From the NCBI RefSeq assembly GCF_016428585.1, contig NZ_JAELVR010000009.1, forward strand, positions 62,001 through 126,000: DNA of 64,000 nt. Reading direction: 5' to 3'. Below the pieces are notes generated by a model. The model was given only the letters and a program-made list of their open reading frames with translations, was not told where the DNA came from and did no database searches. The stretch is from Sedimentitalea arenosa (GTDB taxonomy: Bacteria > Pseudomonadota > Alphaproteobacteria > Rhodobacterales > Rhodobacteraceae). A program made the position numbers and the translations under genes. Below are positions 46,218 to 54,879 of this stretch, one piece after another; positions within the stretch are counted from its first letter, which is position 1; every line of letters begins with the position of its first letter.

Positions 46218-47242
46218 GTTTCTCGCCCCTCGTAGCGGATCCTTGGATCGAGCAGCACCAGCAGCAGGTCCGAGATCATCGTGCCGACCAGTGTCAGCAG
46301 CGCCACGAACATCAGGACGAACCCGGCAAGGAACTGGTCCTGTGTCTTGAGCGCAGTCAGAAGCGTCGGCCCGATCGTCTGCAAGCCCAGCACGACCGAT
46401 ACCAGGACCGAGCCCGATACCATCGACGGCAGCAGGTTGCCGATATCCGCAACGAACGGGTTGAAGGCCATGCGCAACGGGTATTTCGTCAGCATCCGCG
46501 AGGGGCTCATGCCCTTGGCGATGGCGGTTTCCACGTAGGGCTTGCCGAGCTCGTCCAGCATGTTGGCGCGCAGCCGCTGCATCATCGCCGCGGCACCCGA
46601 GGTGCCGATAACGAAGGTCGGCACGATCAGGTGGATCAGGATCGACTTGACCTTTTCCCAGGTCATCGGTTGCCCCTCATAGATCGGGTCCATCAGGCCA
46701 CCGATGGGCAGGTCGAAATACTTGTGCCCGTAGTAGAACATGATCAGCGCAAGCAGGAAGTTCGGCGTCGCGAGTCCCAGGTAACCGACGAAGGCCGAGG
46801 TATAGTCGACCCAGGTCTTTGAGCGCGCCGCCGCCAGAACCCCCAGCGGCAGGGCGACGAGGTAGACGAAGAGCACGGCGGCGAGGTTGACCAGCACCGT
46901 CAGCCAGAGCGACTCGCCCACGATCTCGGCCACCGGACGGTCGAACTCGAAGGACCAGCCGAAATCGCCCTGGATGAGCCCGGAAAAGCCCTGCGGGCCG
47001 GGCAGGAAGCCGATCCAGATCAGGTATTGCTGCCACAATGGCCGGTCGAGCGCGTATTCGGTGCGCAGGAATTCCGCCTTGGCGACGCCGGCGGACTGGC
47101 CAGAGGCGCGCAACTCGGCGATCTGGTTGGACAGGTAGTCGCCGGGCGGAAGGTTGATGATCACGAAGATCAGCGCGGACACCACGAGAAGTGTCAGCAG
47201 CATCGTCCCGAAACGGTAGACTGCATAGCGCAGTATGCTCAT
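46214..47242 (-). CDS. Opp/Dpp-type ABC transporter permease, DppB/OppB class
   Basis: The 342-residue six-helix permease starts MSILRYAVYRFGTMLLTLLVVSALIFVI. It has the EAA loop VETAIAKGMSPSRMLTKYPLRMAFNP (about 236-261) that contacts the ATPase. It is typical of peptide/nickel/oligosaccharide importers. Its ATG shares the A of the binding-protein stop (TGATG), and its stop overlaps the next permease (ATGA). Ligand unknown. Confidence 0.92.
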   Translation of the reverse strand: MSILRYAVYRFGTMLLTLLVVSALIFVIINLPPGDYLSNQIAELRASGQSAGVAKAEFLRTEYALDRPLWQQYLIWIGFLPGPQGFSGLIQGDFGWSFEFDRPVAEIVGESLWLTVLVNLAAVLFVYLVALPLGVLAAARSKTWVDYTSAFVGYLGLATPNFLLALIMFYYGHKYFDLPIGGLMDPIYEGQPMTWEKVKSILIHLIVPTFVIGTSGAAAMMQRLRANMLDELGKPYVETAIAKGMSPSRMLTKYPLRMAFNPFVADIGNLLPSMVSGSVLVSVVLGLQTIGPTLLTALKTQDQFLAGFVLMFVALLTLVGTMISDLLLVLLDPRIRYEGRET

Positions 47243-49167
47243 CAGCCGTTCCCGTCGACGAAATAGAATTCATCCATGCGGTGAATGCCGAAATGCGCGC
47301 CGGGATCCCACGCCCAGAGACCCTTTTCCGGAACGTTGCGCAGGTTCTTGTTCACGACGACGGGCTGGGGCGCCTCGGCGAGGGTCCCGATGCCATAGAT
47401 TTGGTCGGCATGGATCGCCAACATCTCGATCCATGCGGCGTCGCGTTCCTCGTTGGTGGTGGCGACGTCCCAGTCATGCGCCAGCTCCATCAGGCGCTGT
47501 GCCTCGGGCAGGTCGGGTGGCTCGCCCGCCGCCCCGTTGGTCTGATAGTACTGACCCCATTTCGGCCAGGCAAAGAACTCCTGCTGGCGCGGAGCGAGAT
47601 AGTCGGGCGAGGTGTAGGAGCGCGGAATGCCGTTGTCCCAGCCATACCAGACCCCGGCCATGGTGGTTCCTGCGAAGATGCGGTTGCGCAGGATGTCGCG
47701 GTCGAGCGGACGCATCACAAGCTTGACGCCGATCTGGCGCCAGTCGTCGGTGATGATCTGCAGCGCGTTCTCGACCTCCTGCCGTTCCCCGGCGGTCTCG
47801 ACCACCAGTTCCATGGGCCGTCCATCGGGCAGCAACCTGATTCCGTCGCCGCCGCGCTCGGCCAACCCGGCCTCGTCCAGCAGCGCGTTGGCCTTGTCGA
47901 CGTCCAGTGTTGCCCAGGCCTCGCGGTTTTCCTGCTTGAAATAAGGGCTGGCCGGCAGCACCGTCATGGCACCGGGCTTGGCCAGGTTGAAATACAACGC
48001 CTTGTTGATCGTGTCGCGGTCGATCGCGAGGCTGAGTGCGCGCCGCACCCGCACGTCGCGCATCACGTCGCGCCAGACGGGGTCGTTGTAGTTCAGGTTC
48101 GGGTAGATCGCGATCTGGCTGGCGACGGCGTTGCCCCACATCAGGGTCTTGTAGTTGCTGCCGTCCGTCTCGCCCTTGCGCAGGATCGAGATGTCGCGGA
48201 AGTCCAGCCCGCGCGCCTGCAGGTCGGCCTCGCCGGCATTGGACTTGGCGGCGATCAGGCCGGGGCTCACGATCTCCATCTCGACCACGTCGATATAGGG
48301 CAGCTGCACGCCGTTCGGATCGATCCGGTGGTAGTAGGGGTTCCGCACGAACAGGTGGCGGATCTTCTTGCCCGAGGTCGAATTCATCCACGGTTGCAGG
48401 GTCGGCAGCTCGTGGTTGTCGAACTTGTACATGTTGTCGAGGTTGTTGTGCAGCGCGGCCCAGCTGCGCACGCGGGTTTCCTCGATCATCTCCTTCAGCT
48501 TGGCCGGGTCGGCATAGTCGCCGTGAAACTGCTTGAGGAAGGTCGATGGACGATAAATGAAGGGCGGGCGTGCCAAAGCGAGGCTGGCGATGAAATTGGG
48601 GTTCGGATCTTCCCATTCGTAGATCACGGTGGTCTCGTCGGGAAAGCTCACCTTCGGCAACTTGCCCTCGACGCGCAGGATGTCGGGCGGGCCGGCCGGG
48701 CTCAGAAGCTCGTTGTTGGCGACGTCGTTCCACCAGTATTCGAAATCGGCCGAGGTGAAGGGCGACCCGTCCGACCACTTGTGCCCGGGGCGCAGGCGCA
48801 GCGTGAACTTGCGGTCTTCCTCGCTCTCGTAGGACAGCAGCAGATCGGGCTGCAATTCGTAGAGATGGTTGTAGCCCACCAGCCGCGCATAGCCGTAAAC
48901 GACCATCTGGCGGATGTCCTTGCTGCGGCTGACCATGGTGTTCAGCGTACCGCCCTCGACCCCCGGCGTGCGGCCACGACTTTCCAGATCGACAACAAGG
49001 GGCGTCTGGGGCAGGCGTTCGCCGATCGGCGGCAGGTGGCCCTTCTCGACCTCGGTCGCCCAGAAGCTGTTTTCCTGCAGCTTGGGGAGTTCGACCGCAA
49101 ATGCCGCCGGCACGGTCAGCGCCAACGCGGCGGCGGACAGAAGAAAACGTCGGAAGGGGTCAAACAT
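47242..49167 (-). CDS. ABC importer substrate-binding protein, family 5
   Basis: The 641-residue periplasmic binding protein has a signal peptide (RRFLLSAAALALTVPAAFAVE) and the family 5 fold. The hallmark lies near residues 120-150 (LRLRPGHKWSDGSPFTSADFEYWWND). Further segments are DVRVRRALSLAIDRDTINKALYFN (about 375-398) and PASPYFKQ. It captures a peptide or oligosaccharide-like ligand. At 641 residues it is longer than DppA/OppA (about 535), as in some alpha-galactoside-type or microcin-type systems, so the ligand should not be assumed to be a peptide. It begins eight bases inside the ATPase gene. Confidence 0.92.
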   Translation of the reverse strand: MFDPFRRFLLSAAALALTVPAAFAVELPKLQENSFWATEVEKGHLPPIGERLPQTPLVVDLESRGRTPGVEGGTLNTMVSRSKDIRQMVVYGYARLVGYNHLYELQPDLLLSYESEEDRKFTLRLRPGHKWSDGSPFTSADFEYWWNDVANNELLSPAGPPDILRVEGKLPKVSFPDETTVIYEWEDPNPNFIASLALARPPFIYRPSTFLKQFHGDYADPAKLKEMIEETRVRSWAALHNNLDNMYKFDNHELPTLQPWMNSTSGKKIRHLFVRNPYYHRIDPNGVQLPYIDVVEMEIVSPGLIAAKSNAGEADLQARGLDFRDISILRKGETDGSNYKTLMWGNAVASQIAIYPNLNYNDPVWRDVMRDVRVRRALSLAIDRDTINKALYFNLAKPGAMTVLPASPYFKQENREAWATLDVDKANALLDEAGLAERGGDGIRLLPDGRPMELVVETAGERQEVENALQIITDDWRQIGVKLVMRPLDRDILRNRIFAGTTMAGVWYGWDNGIPRSYTSPDYLAPRQQEFFAWPKWGQYYQTNGAAGEPPDLPEAQRLMELAHDWDVATTNEERDAAWIEMLAIHADQIYGIGTLAEAPQPVVVNKNLRNVPEKGLWAWDPGAHFGIHRMDEFYFVDGNG

Positions 49168-50932
49168 GGCATCGCACCTTGTGGCCAGGTTCCAGTGTCG
49201 CGAGAGAAGGTATCATGGTGTTCGAAAAACGAAAGGCCTCGGGCCAGGTCTCGGGCGCGCCGGCGCCTTGCGCCACCAGCTTCAGGTCAATCGGCCGGTT
49301 GATGTCCGGTGTCGGCTGCGCAGCGATCAGGGCCTTGGTATAAGGGTGGCGCGGGTTGTGAAACAACGTGTCGGGCGGTGCCTGTTCCACCACCAGTCCC
49401 TGGCGCATCACCGCCACCTCGTCGGCAATCCGCGCCACCACGGCGAGATCGTGGGAAATGAACAGATAGGACAGGTTCATCTCGTCCCGGATATCTTCCA
49501 GCAGCGTCAGGATCTGCTCTTGCACGCTCACGTCCAGCGCGCTTGTCGGTTCGTCGCAGACGATGAGCGCCGGGTCGAGCATCAGCGCGCGTGCGATGGA
49601 AAGCCGCTGGCGCTGCCCGCCGGAAAAGGCGTGCGGATAGCGTTTCAGCATGTCCGCGTTCAGCCCCACGGCACGCAGCTTTTCGGCGGCCAAGTCACGG
49701 CGCTCGGTGCGGGTGCCGATCCGGTGGATGTCCAGCGGCTCGGTCAACGCGTCCAGGATGCGCATCCGGGGCGAGAGCGAGGAATAGGGATCCTGGAACA
49801 CCATCTGCGCGTCCTTCTGGAACGCGGTGCGCTCGGCTCGACTCATCCGGTGGACGGCGATCGGCGCGCTGCCCGCTGCGGCCCGGAACAGGACCTCGCC
49901 GCCCGGGTCGGGCAGTTCCGCCCCCAGCGCGATCCGCGCTGCCGTGGACTTGCCGGAGCCGCTTTCGCCGACGATCGCCAGCGTCTTGCCACGCGGCAGG
50001 TTCAAATCGATGCCCCGACAGGCATGGATCAGAACGTCGGGTTTCCACGCCGAATTGCTGCGCATCGTGTAGGTTTTGGAAACCGCTTTCATCTGCAGGA
50101 TCAGGTCCTGTTCGGGCAGCGGCGGTGCGACCTCGGCGACCGCCGGGATCGTCGGGGCAGCATCGAACAATTGCTGCGTATAGGGATGCGCCGGTGCATT
50201 CAGCACGAGCCGTGCCGGCCCGGATTCCATGACCCGCCCCTTGTTCAGAACGACCACTTCCTCGGCCATGTTGGCGACCACGCCCAGATCGTGGGTCACC
50301 AGAACCATCGCCATGCCTGTTTCTGCCTGCAGATCCTTCATCAGGCCCAGAACCTGCGCCTGCGTCGTCACGTCCAGCGCCGTCGTCGGTTCGTCCGCGA
50401 TCAGAAGATCGGGCTTCGAGACCATCGCCATCGCAATCATCGCGCGTTGCAGCATTCCGCCGGACATTTCGAACGGGTAGGAGTCGTAAGCGCGGTCTGG
50501 GTCCGGAAAGCCGACCCGGGCGAACATGTCGATTACCCTGCCGCGCGCCTGTTTTTCGTCCATGTGCTTGTGCAGCCACAGGACTTCGCTGACCTGGTTG
50601 CCGATCTTGTGCAGCGGGCTGAGCGAGCGCATCGGCTCCTGGAAGATCATCGAGACCGCGTCGCCGCGCACATCGCGCATCCGACGCTCGGACAGCCGTG
50701 CGAGATCGATCCCCTTGCTGCGTCCGTTTAGCACGACCGAGCCGCTGCGGATCTGAGCGACACGCGGCAGGATTCGCAAAATGCCGCGACAGGTCACGGT
50801 CTTGCCCGATCCGGATTCTCCGACCAGCGCCAGGGTTTGTCCGGGCATCACGTCGAAACTCACGGATTGCACCACGTCCTCGCCCCGACCGAAGCCGATC
50901 GACAGGTCCTTGACGGACAGCAATGGGCTCAT
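49160..50932 (-). CDS. ABC importer double ATPase (DppD-DppF fusion type)
   Basis: The 590-residue protein holds two ABC ATPase domains. The N-terminal Walker A is GESGSGKTVT (about 38-47) with signature MSGGMLQRAMIAMAM. The C-terminal Walker A is GESGSGKSTAA (about 320) with signature FSGGQRQRLSIARAL and LIVCDEPTSALD. It powers the two permeases encoded downstream. It is the first gene of the operon, whereas binding proteins usually come first. The ATG at 50932 was chosen because the frame upstream to 51280 lacks protein-like composition. Confidence 0.94.
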   Translation of the reverse strand: MSPLLSVKDLSIGFGRGEDVVQSVSFDVMPGQTLALVGESGSGKTVTCRGILRILPRVAQIRSGSVVLNGRSKGIDLARLSERRMRDVRGDAVSMIFQEPMRSLSPLHKIGNQVSEVLWLHKHMDEKQARGRVIDMFARVGFPDPDRAYDSYPFEMSGGMLQRAMIAMAMVSKPDLLIADEPTTALDVTTQAQVLGLMKDLQAETGMAMVLVTHDLGVVANMAEEVVVLNKGRVMESGPARLVLNAPAHPYTQQLFDAAPTIPAVAEVAPPLPEQDLILQMKAVSKTYTMRSNSAWKPDVLIHACRGIDLNLPRGKTLAIVGESGSGKSTAARIALGAELPDPGGEVLFRAAAGSAPIAVHRMSRAERTAFQKDAQMVFQDPYSSLSPRMRILDALTEPLDIHRIGTRTERRDLAAEKLRAVGLNADMLKRYPHAFSGGQRQRLSIARALMLDPALIVCDEPTSALDVSVQEQILTLLEDIRDEMNLSYLFISHDLAVVARIADEVAVMRQGLVVEQAPPDTLFHNPRHPYTKALIAAQPTPDINRPIDLKLVAQGAGAPETWPEAFRFSNTMIPSLATLEPGHKVRCHV

Positions 50933-51152
50933 CGCGCAGGGCCCGTTTCGTCGATGGTCAACATGTCGGGTCCGTGGTCCTCCCCAAGAAACACCGGACC
51001 AGTCTCGCTTGGCTCCGCCCCTCTCGTCAAACAACAAATTTGCAACGGCGGCGTCACGCCACGGCGTTTCTGACGGGCGCTCTACACATGTGCTGCATTC
51101 TTTGGCATGACAGGCGCGGCCCGGACCACCCGGTTCAGCGAACGGAGCTTGC
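50933..51152. promoter_or_regulatory. Divergent promoter region, ABC importer / methyltransferase
   Basis: A 220-base gap lies between the divergent ABC operon and the methyltransferase gene. It contains an AT-richer patch near 51025-51105. No operator or repeat was identified. Confidence 0.4.
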
Positions 51153-51650
51153 ATGACCAGCAGATTGGATCTTTTCATCGATCGCATGGTGTCCCAGCGC
51201 GCCTGCCTCGACTTCGCCATAGGCGAAACCGCCGCCATGGCCGGTCCGGTCTTCGAACTGGGGCTCGGCAACGGGCGCACCTATCACCATCTCGTGACGC
51301 GGGTCACGGGGCGCGACATCTTCGTCTTCGATCGCGCGATTGCCAGCCACCCCGACAGCACTCCGTCAGAAGAGTTCACGATCCTTGGCGACGTGACCGA
51401 AACCCTGCCCGCAACGCTTGCCAGGATGGGCCCGGTCGCCAGCCTGGTCCATGCCGATCTGGGTGGGCACAACCGCGCCAAGAACGAGCTTTTCGCGCGC
51501 AAGATATCGCCCCTGATCGAACCGCTGCTGGCGCCGGGCGGACTGATGGTGTCCAGCGACAGGATGTATTTCGATGCGCTCGCCGAATTGCCCCTGCCGC
51601 CAGCCGCAGTGCCAGGGCGCTGTTTCGTCTATCAGAAACCGGTTGACTGA
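51153..51650 (+). CDS. Small class I SAM-dependent methyltransferase-like protein (copy 2)
   Basis: The 165-residue protein begins MTSRLDLFIDRMVSQRACLDFAI and has the SAM motif PVFELGLGNGRTYHHLVTRV (about 32-51). It is a paralogue of the 35350-35826 product: both share GLGNGRTY and LSPLI/ISPLIEPLLAPGGLMVSS segments and nearly the same length. Methyltransf_17-type assignment is likely; the substrate is unknown. It is divergent from the ABC importer and 54 bases upstream of the MaoC-Pta gene on the same strand, possibly co-transcribed with it. Confidence 0.82.
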   Translation: MTSRLDLFIDRMVSQRACLDFAIGETAAMAGPVFELGLGNGRTYHHLVTRVTGRDIFVFDRAIASHPDSTPSEEFTILGDVTETLPATLARMGPVASLVHADLGGHNRAKNELFARKISPLIEPLLAPGGLMVSSDRMYFDALAELPLPPAAVPGRCFVYQKPVD

Positions 51651-51704
51651 CGGCGCCGAACCGCCACTCTGAGCCTGGTTTGCCGAGGCGGGAGAAGGGC
51701 ACGG

Positions 51705-53078
51705 ATGCAGAATATTCCCTATAATGATCTCAAGATCGGGATGGAGGCCGAGATCACCCGTATCTGCCGGCCCGACGATCTTTATGTCTTCGCCAACGCA
51801 TCAGGTAACCTCAACCCGATGCACCTTCCCAAAGCGGATGGTGACGGCGATGGGAAACCGGAATCGGTCGCGCCCTCCATGTGGGTGGCCTCGCTGATCT
51901 CGGGTGTGCTGGGCGGGCATTTGCCCGGTCCGGGAACCCTCTATCACTCGCAGACGCTGCGCTTTCTGGGCCGCGCCCATGCCGGCGATACGCTGACGGC
52001 GGGCGTCAGACTGACTGCCAAGGGGGCGGACCGGCACGTGAGTTTCGACACCTGGGTAAAGAACGCCGATGGCGCCCGAATTGTCGAGGGCGAAGCCGAG
52101 GTGATCGCTCCCGATCGCCTGATTTTGTTCGATGCCAGCGACGTGCCGGGACTGACCGTTCAGACCCACCGCCATTTCGACCGACTGCTCGAACTGGCCG
52201 AACCGCTTCCGGCGATCCCGACCGCCGTGGTCGCGCCCGAGAAACCCGATGCTCTGGCGGGGGCGATCCTTGCCGCGCAGCACACGCTGATCGACCCGAT
52301 CCTGATCGGCCATCCCGAACGCATCGCCGAGGCTGCCCTGGCCGAGGGCATCGACCTGACTCCCTACCGCATCGTCGAGGCGCGCGACCATGCGCTGGCC
52401 GCTGAAATCGCGGTGAAGATGGTGCTGGAAAAGAAGGCCGCGGCGGTGATGAAGGGCCACCTGCACACCGACATCCTGCTTGCCGCGGTGCTCAAGCGCG
52501 ATGGCGGGCTGCGCAAGGGCGGGCGTCGGCTGAGTCATGTCTTCGTGATGGACGTTCCGGGGCTGGAACATCTGCTGATGGTCACGGATGCGGCGATCAA
52601 CATCACGCCCGATCTCCAGACCAAGGCGGATATCTGCCAGAACGCCATCGATCTCGCCCTGAGTCTCGGCATCGAACAGCCGAAAGTCGGCGTGCTCTCG
52701 GCCATCGAAACCGTCAACCCGGCGATCCCCTCAACGCTGGATGCGGCGATCCTGTCCAAGATGGCCGACCGGGGCCAGATCACGGGCGGGCTGGTGGACG
52801 GACCGCTCGCGATGGACAACGCGATCGATCTTGCGTCGGCTATGACCAAGGGCATCGTTTCGAAAGTGGCGGGGCGCGCCGATATTCTCGTCGCGCCGAA
52901 CATGGAAGCCGGCAACATGGTCGCGAAGGAATTGACCTTTCTCGCCCAGGCCCGCGCGGGGGGGCTGGTCATGGGCGCGAAATGCCCGATCATCCTGACC
53001 AGCCGGTCGGACGACGAGAAATCACGCCTCGCCTCCTGCGCCATCGCCGCGCTCAACGCCGCGGGAAACCTGGAATGA
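51705..53078 (+). CDS. MaoC-like hydratase / phosphate acetyltransferase fusion
   Basis: The 457-residue protein has an N-terminal MaoC-like hotdog domain (about 10-145, FANASGNLNPMHL and SLISGVLGGHLPGPGTLYHSQTLRF) joined to a C-terminal Pta/Ptb acyltransferase domain (about 170-455, MKGHLHTDILLAAVL, GVLSAIETVNPAIPSTLDAAIL). The fused enzyme type is annotated as bifunctional enoyl-CoA hydratase/phosphate acetyltransferase. It converts an acyl-CoA to an acyl phosphate, which the adjacent kinase turns into ATP and acid. Whether the substrate is acetyl-CoA or another short acyl-CoA is not certain. The stop overlaps the ackA ATG (ATGA). Confidence 0.92.
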   Translation: MQNIPYNDLKIGMEAEITRICRPDDLYVFANASGNLNPMHLPKADGDGDGKPESVAPSMWVASLISGVLGGHLPGPGTLYHSQTLRFLGRAHAGDTLTAGVRLTAKGADRHVSFDTWVKNADGARIVEGEAEVIAPDRLILFDASDVPGLTVQTHRHFDRLLELAEPLPAIPTAVVAPEKPDALAGAILAAQHTLIDPILIGHPERIAEAALAEGIDLTPYRIVEARDHALAAEIAVKMVLEKKAAAVMKGHLHTDILLAAVLKRDGGLRKGGRRLSHVFVMDVPGLEHLLMVTDAAINITPDLQTKADICQNAIDLALSLGIEQPKVGVLSAIETVNPAIPSTLDAAILSKMADRGQITGGLVDGPLAMDNAIDLASAMTKGIVSKVAGRADILVAPNMEAGNMVAKELTFLAQARAGGLVMGAKCPIILTSRSDDEKSRLASCAIAALNAAGNLE

Positions 53079-54217
53079 GCGCGATCCTCACTCTGAATGC
53101 GGGCAGTTCCTCGCTGAAATTCGGAATCTATCACACGGGTGAAGAACCCGAATTGCTGTTATCGGGTCAGGTCGAGAACCTGGGCCCGGTGGCGCGACTG
53201 AAATTGTCGGGCCAACAACCCACTGATATCGGCCCCGCCGACCATGCGGTTGCCGTACGCGCCATTCTCGACGTGGCAACGCCGGCGCTGGCTGGTCACG
53301 TGGTCACCGGCGTCGGCCATCGCATCGTGCATGGAGGCAAAGCCTTTGGAGAGCCGGTGGAACTGACCGAGGCTGTTGTCGAACAGCTGGCCGCGCTGGT
53401 GCCGCTTGCGCCTTTGCACCAACCGCACAACCTGGCAGCCTTGCGTGCGGCGCAGGTGGCTTTTCCCGGCGCGGTACAAATCGGGTGTTTCGACACCGGA
53501 TTTCACCGCGGTCATCCGTTCGTCAACGACACGTTTGGTCTGCCGCGCCGATTCTACGACGAGGGCGTGCGGCGTTACGGCTTTCACGGCCTGTCTTATG
53601 ATTTCATCTCGGGCGTGCTGGCGCGCGACTGGCCGGACCTTGCGCGCGGGCGCACGGTCATCTGCCATTTGGGCAACGGCGCGTCGATGTGTGCTGTCAA
53701 AGCGGGGCGCAGCGTCGGCTCCAGCATGGGCTTCTCGGCCCTCGACGGCCTGCCCATGGGCACCCGCTGCGGACAGCTCGATCCCGGCGTGCTGCTCTAC
53801 CTGCTGGACCAGGGCATGACAGGCCAACAGATCGCCGATCTGCTCTACAAGGAAAGCGGCCTCAAGGGGCTCTCGGAAATCAGCCATGACATGCGCACTC
53901 TGTTGGCCAGCGAAGACCCCCGCGCGGCACAGGCCATCGACTATTACGTCTTCCGCATCCGCCGCGAACTGGGCGGCATGGCCGCCGTTCTGGGCGGGCT
54001 GGATGGCGTGGTCTTCACCGGCGGCATCGGTGAGAACGCGGCACCGATCCGTGCCCGCGTGATCGACGGGATGGACTTCCTCGGCCTCACGCTTGACGCT
54101 GCGGCAAGTGACGCGGGCGCGGTTTCCATCGGCGCGGGGGCTGCTAAGGTTCTGGTGATCCCGACCGACGAGGAGCGCGTCATCGCCCGCGCCGTCGCCT
54201 CGGCCCTCACGGCCTGA
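53075..54217 (+). CDS. ackA: Acetate kinase (acyl kinase)
   Basis: The 380-residue ASKHA-fold kinase converts acetyl phosphate and ADP to acetate and ATP, or the reverse. Signatures are LTLNAGSSSLKFGIY (about 5-19), GHRIVHGG (about 79), FDTGFHRGHPFV (about 138), RYGFHGLSYDFIS (about 165-177) and the adenosine motif FTGGIGENAAPIR (about 314). Translational coupling with the Pta fusion gives a complete substrate-level phosphorylation pair. Size and motifs are intact. Related acyl kinases (propionate, butyrate) cannot be fully excluded. Confidence 0.95.
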   Translation: MSAILTLNAGSSSLKFGIYHTGEEPELLLSGQVENLGPVARLKLSGQQPTDIGPADHAVAVRAILDVATPALAGHVVTGVGHRIVHGGKAFGEPVELTEAVVEQLAALVPLAPLHQPHNLAALRAAQVAFPGAVQIGCFDTGFHRGHPFVNDTFGLPRRFYDEGVRRYGFHGLSYDFISGVLARDWPDLARGRTVICHLGNGASMCAVKAGRSVGSSMGFSALDGLPMGTRCGQLDPGVLLYLLDQGMTGQQIADLLYKESGLKGLSEISHDMRTLLASEDPRAAQAIDYYVFRIRRELGGMAAVLGGLDGVVFTGGIGENAAPIRARVIDGMDFLGLTLDAAASDAGAVSIGAGAAKVLVIPTDEERVIARAVASALTA

Positions 54218-54232
54218 CCAGAAGGACCCGAC

Positions 54233-54862
54233 ATGCTGTTCTACGATTGCTCGACCGCCCCCAATCCGCGCCGTGCGCGCATGTTCATCGCCGAAAAGGG
54301 GCTCGAGATCGAAACCCGCGAGATCTCGATGCGCGAGGGCGAGCAGCTCAAACCCGAGTTCCTCGCCGTGAACCCGCGCGCGACCATTCCGGTTCTGGTG
54401 ACCGACGCCGGCACGGTGCTGGTCGAAAACGTCGCCATCGCGGGCTTTCTCGAGGCCGCCTATCCGGAACCGCCGCTGATGGGGCGCACCGCCGACGAAC
54501 GCGGCCTGGTCCTGATGTGGAACGCGATCGCCGAGCAGAATTGCGGCATGGCCGTGGGCGAAGCGTTCCGCAATTCCCACCCGGCGATGAAGGGGCGCGC
54601 GCTGCCCGGGCCGCAGGATTACGACCAGATCCCCGAACTGGCCGAACGCGGTCGGGCGCGCCTGTCGGTGTTCTTCGACGACCTGGAGAAACGTCTGGGC
54701 GAAAGCCCGTTCATCGCCACCGATCACCTGACGCTGGCCGACATATCCGCCTTCGTCTTCATCGACTTCGCGCGCGTCATCAAGACAAGGATTCCCGAAG
54801 GAAACACCGCGACGCGGACGTGGTTCGACAACATCGCAGCGCGTCCCAGCGCCAGCCTCTGA
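54233..54862 (+). CDS. Glutathione S-transferase family protein
   Basis: The 209-residue GST-fold protein has an N-terminal thioredoxin-like half with YDCSTAPNPRRARMFIAEKGL (about 4-24, where the Ser/Cys region would activate glutathione) and NPRATIPVLV (about 46-55, cis-Pro). The C-terminal helical half has LTLADISAFVF (about 165-175), the N-capping box. It is likely a theta/beta-type GST or a GST-like reductase. It sits 15 bases after ackA and 17 before a thiolase gene. Its substrate is unknown. Confidence 0.88.
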   Translation: MLFYDCSTAPNPRRARMFIAEKGLEIETREISMREGEQLKPEFLAVNPRATIPVLVTDAGTVLVENVAIAGFLEAAYPEPPLMGRTADERGLVLMWNAIAEQNCGMAVGEAFRNSHPAMKGRALPGPQDYDQIPELAERGRARLSVFFDDLEKRLGESPFIATDHLTLADISAFVFIDFARVIKTRIPEGNTATRTWFDNIAARPSASL

Positions 54863-54879
54863 CCGCGAAAGGACAGACC

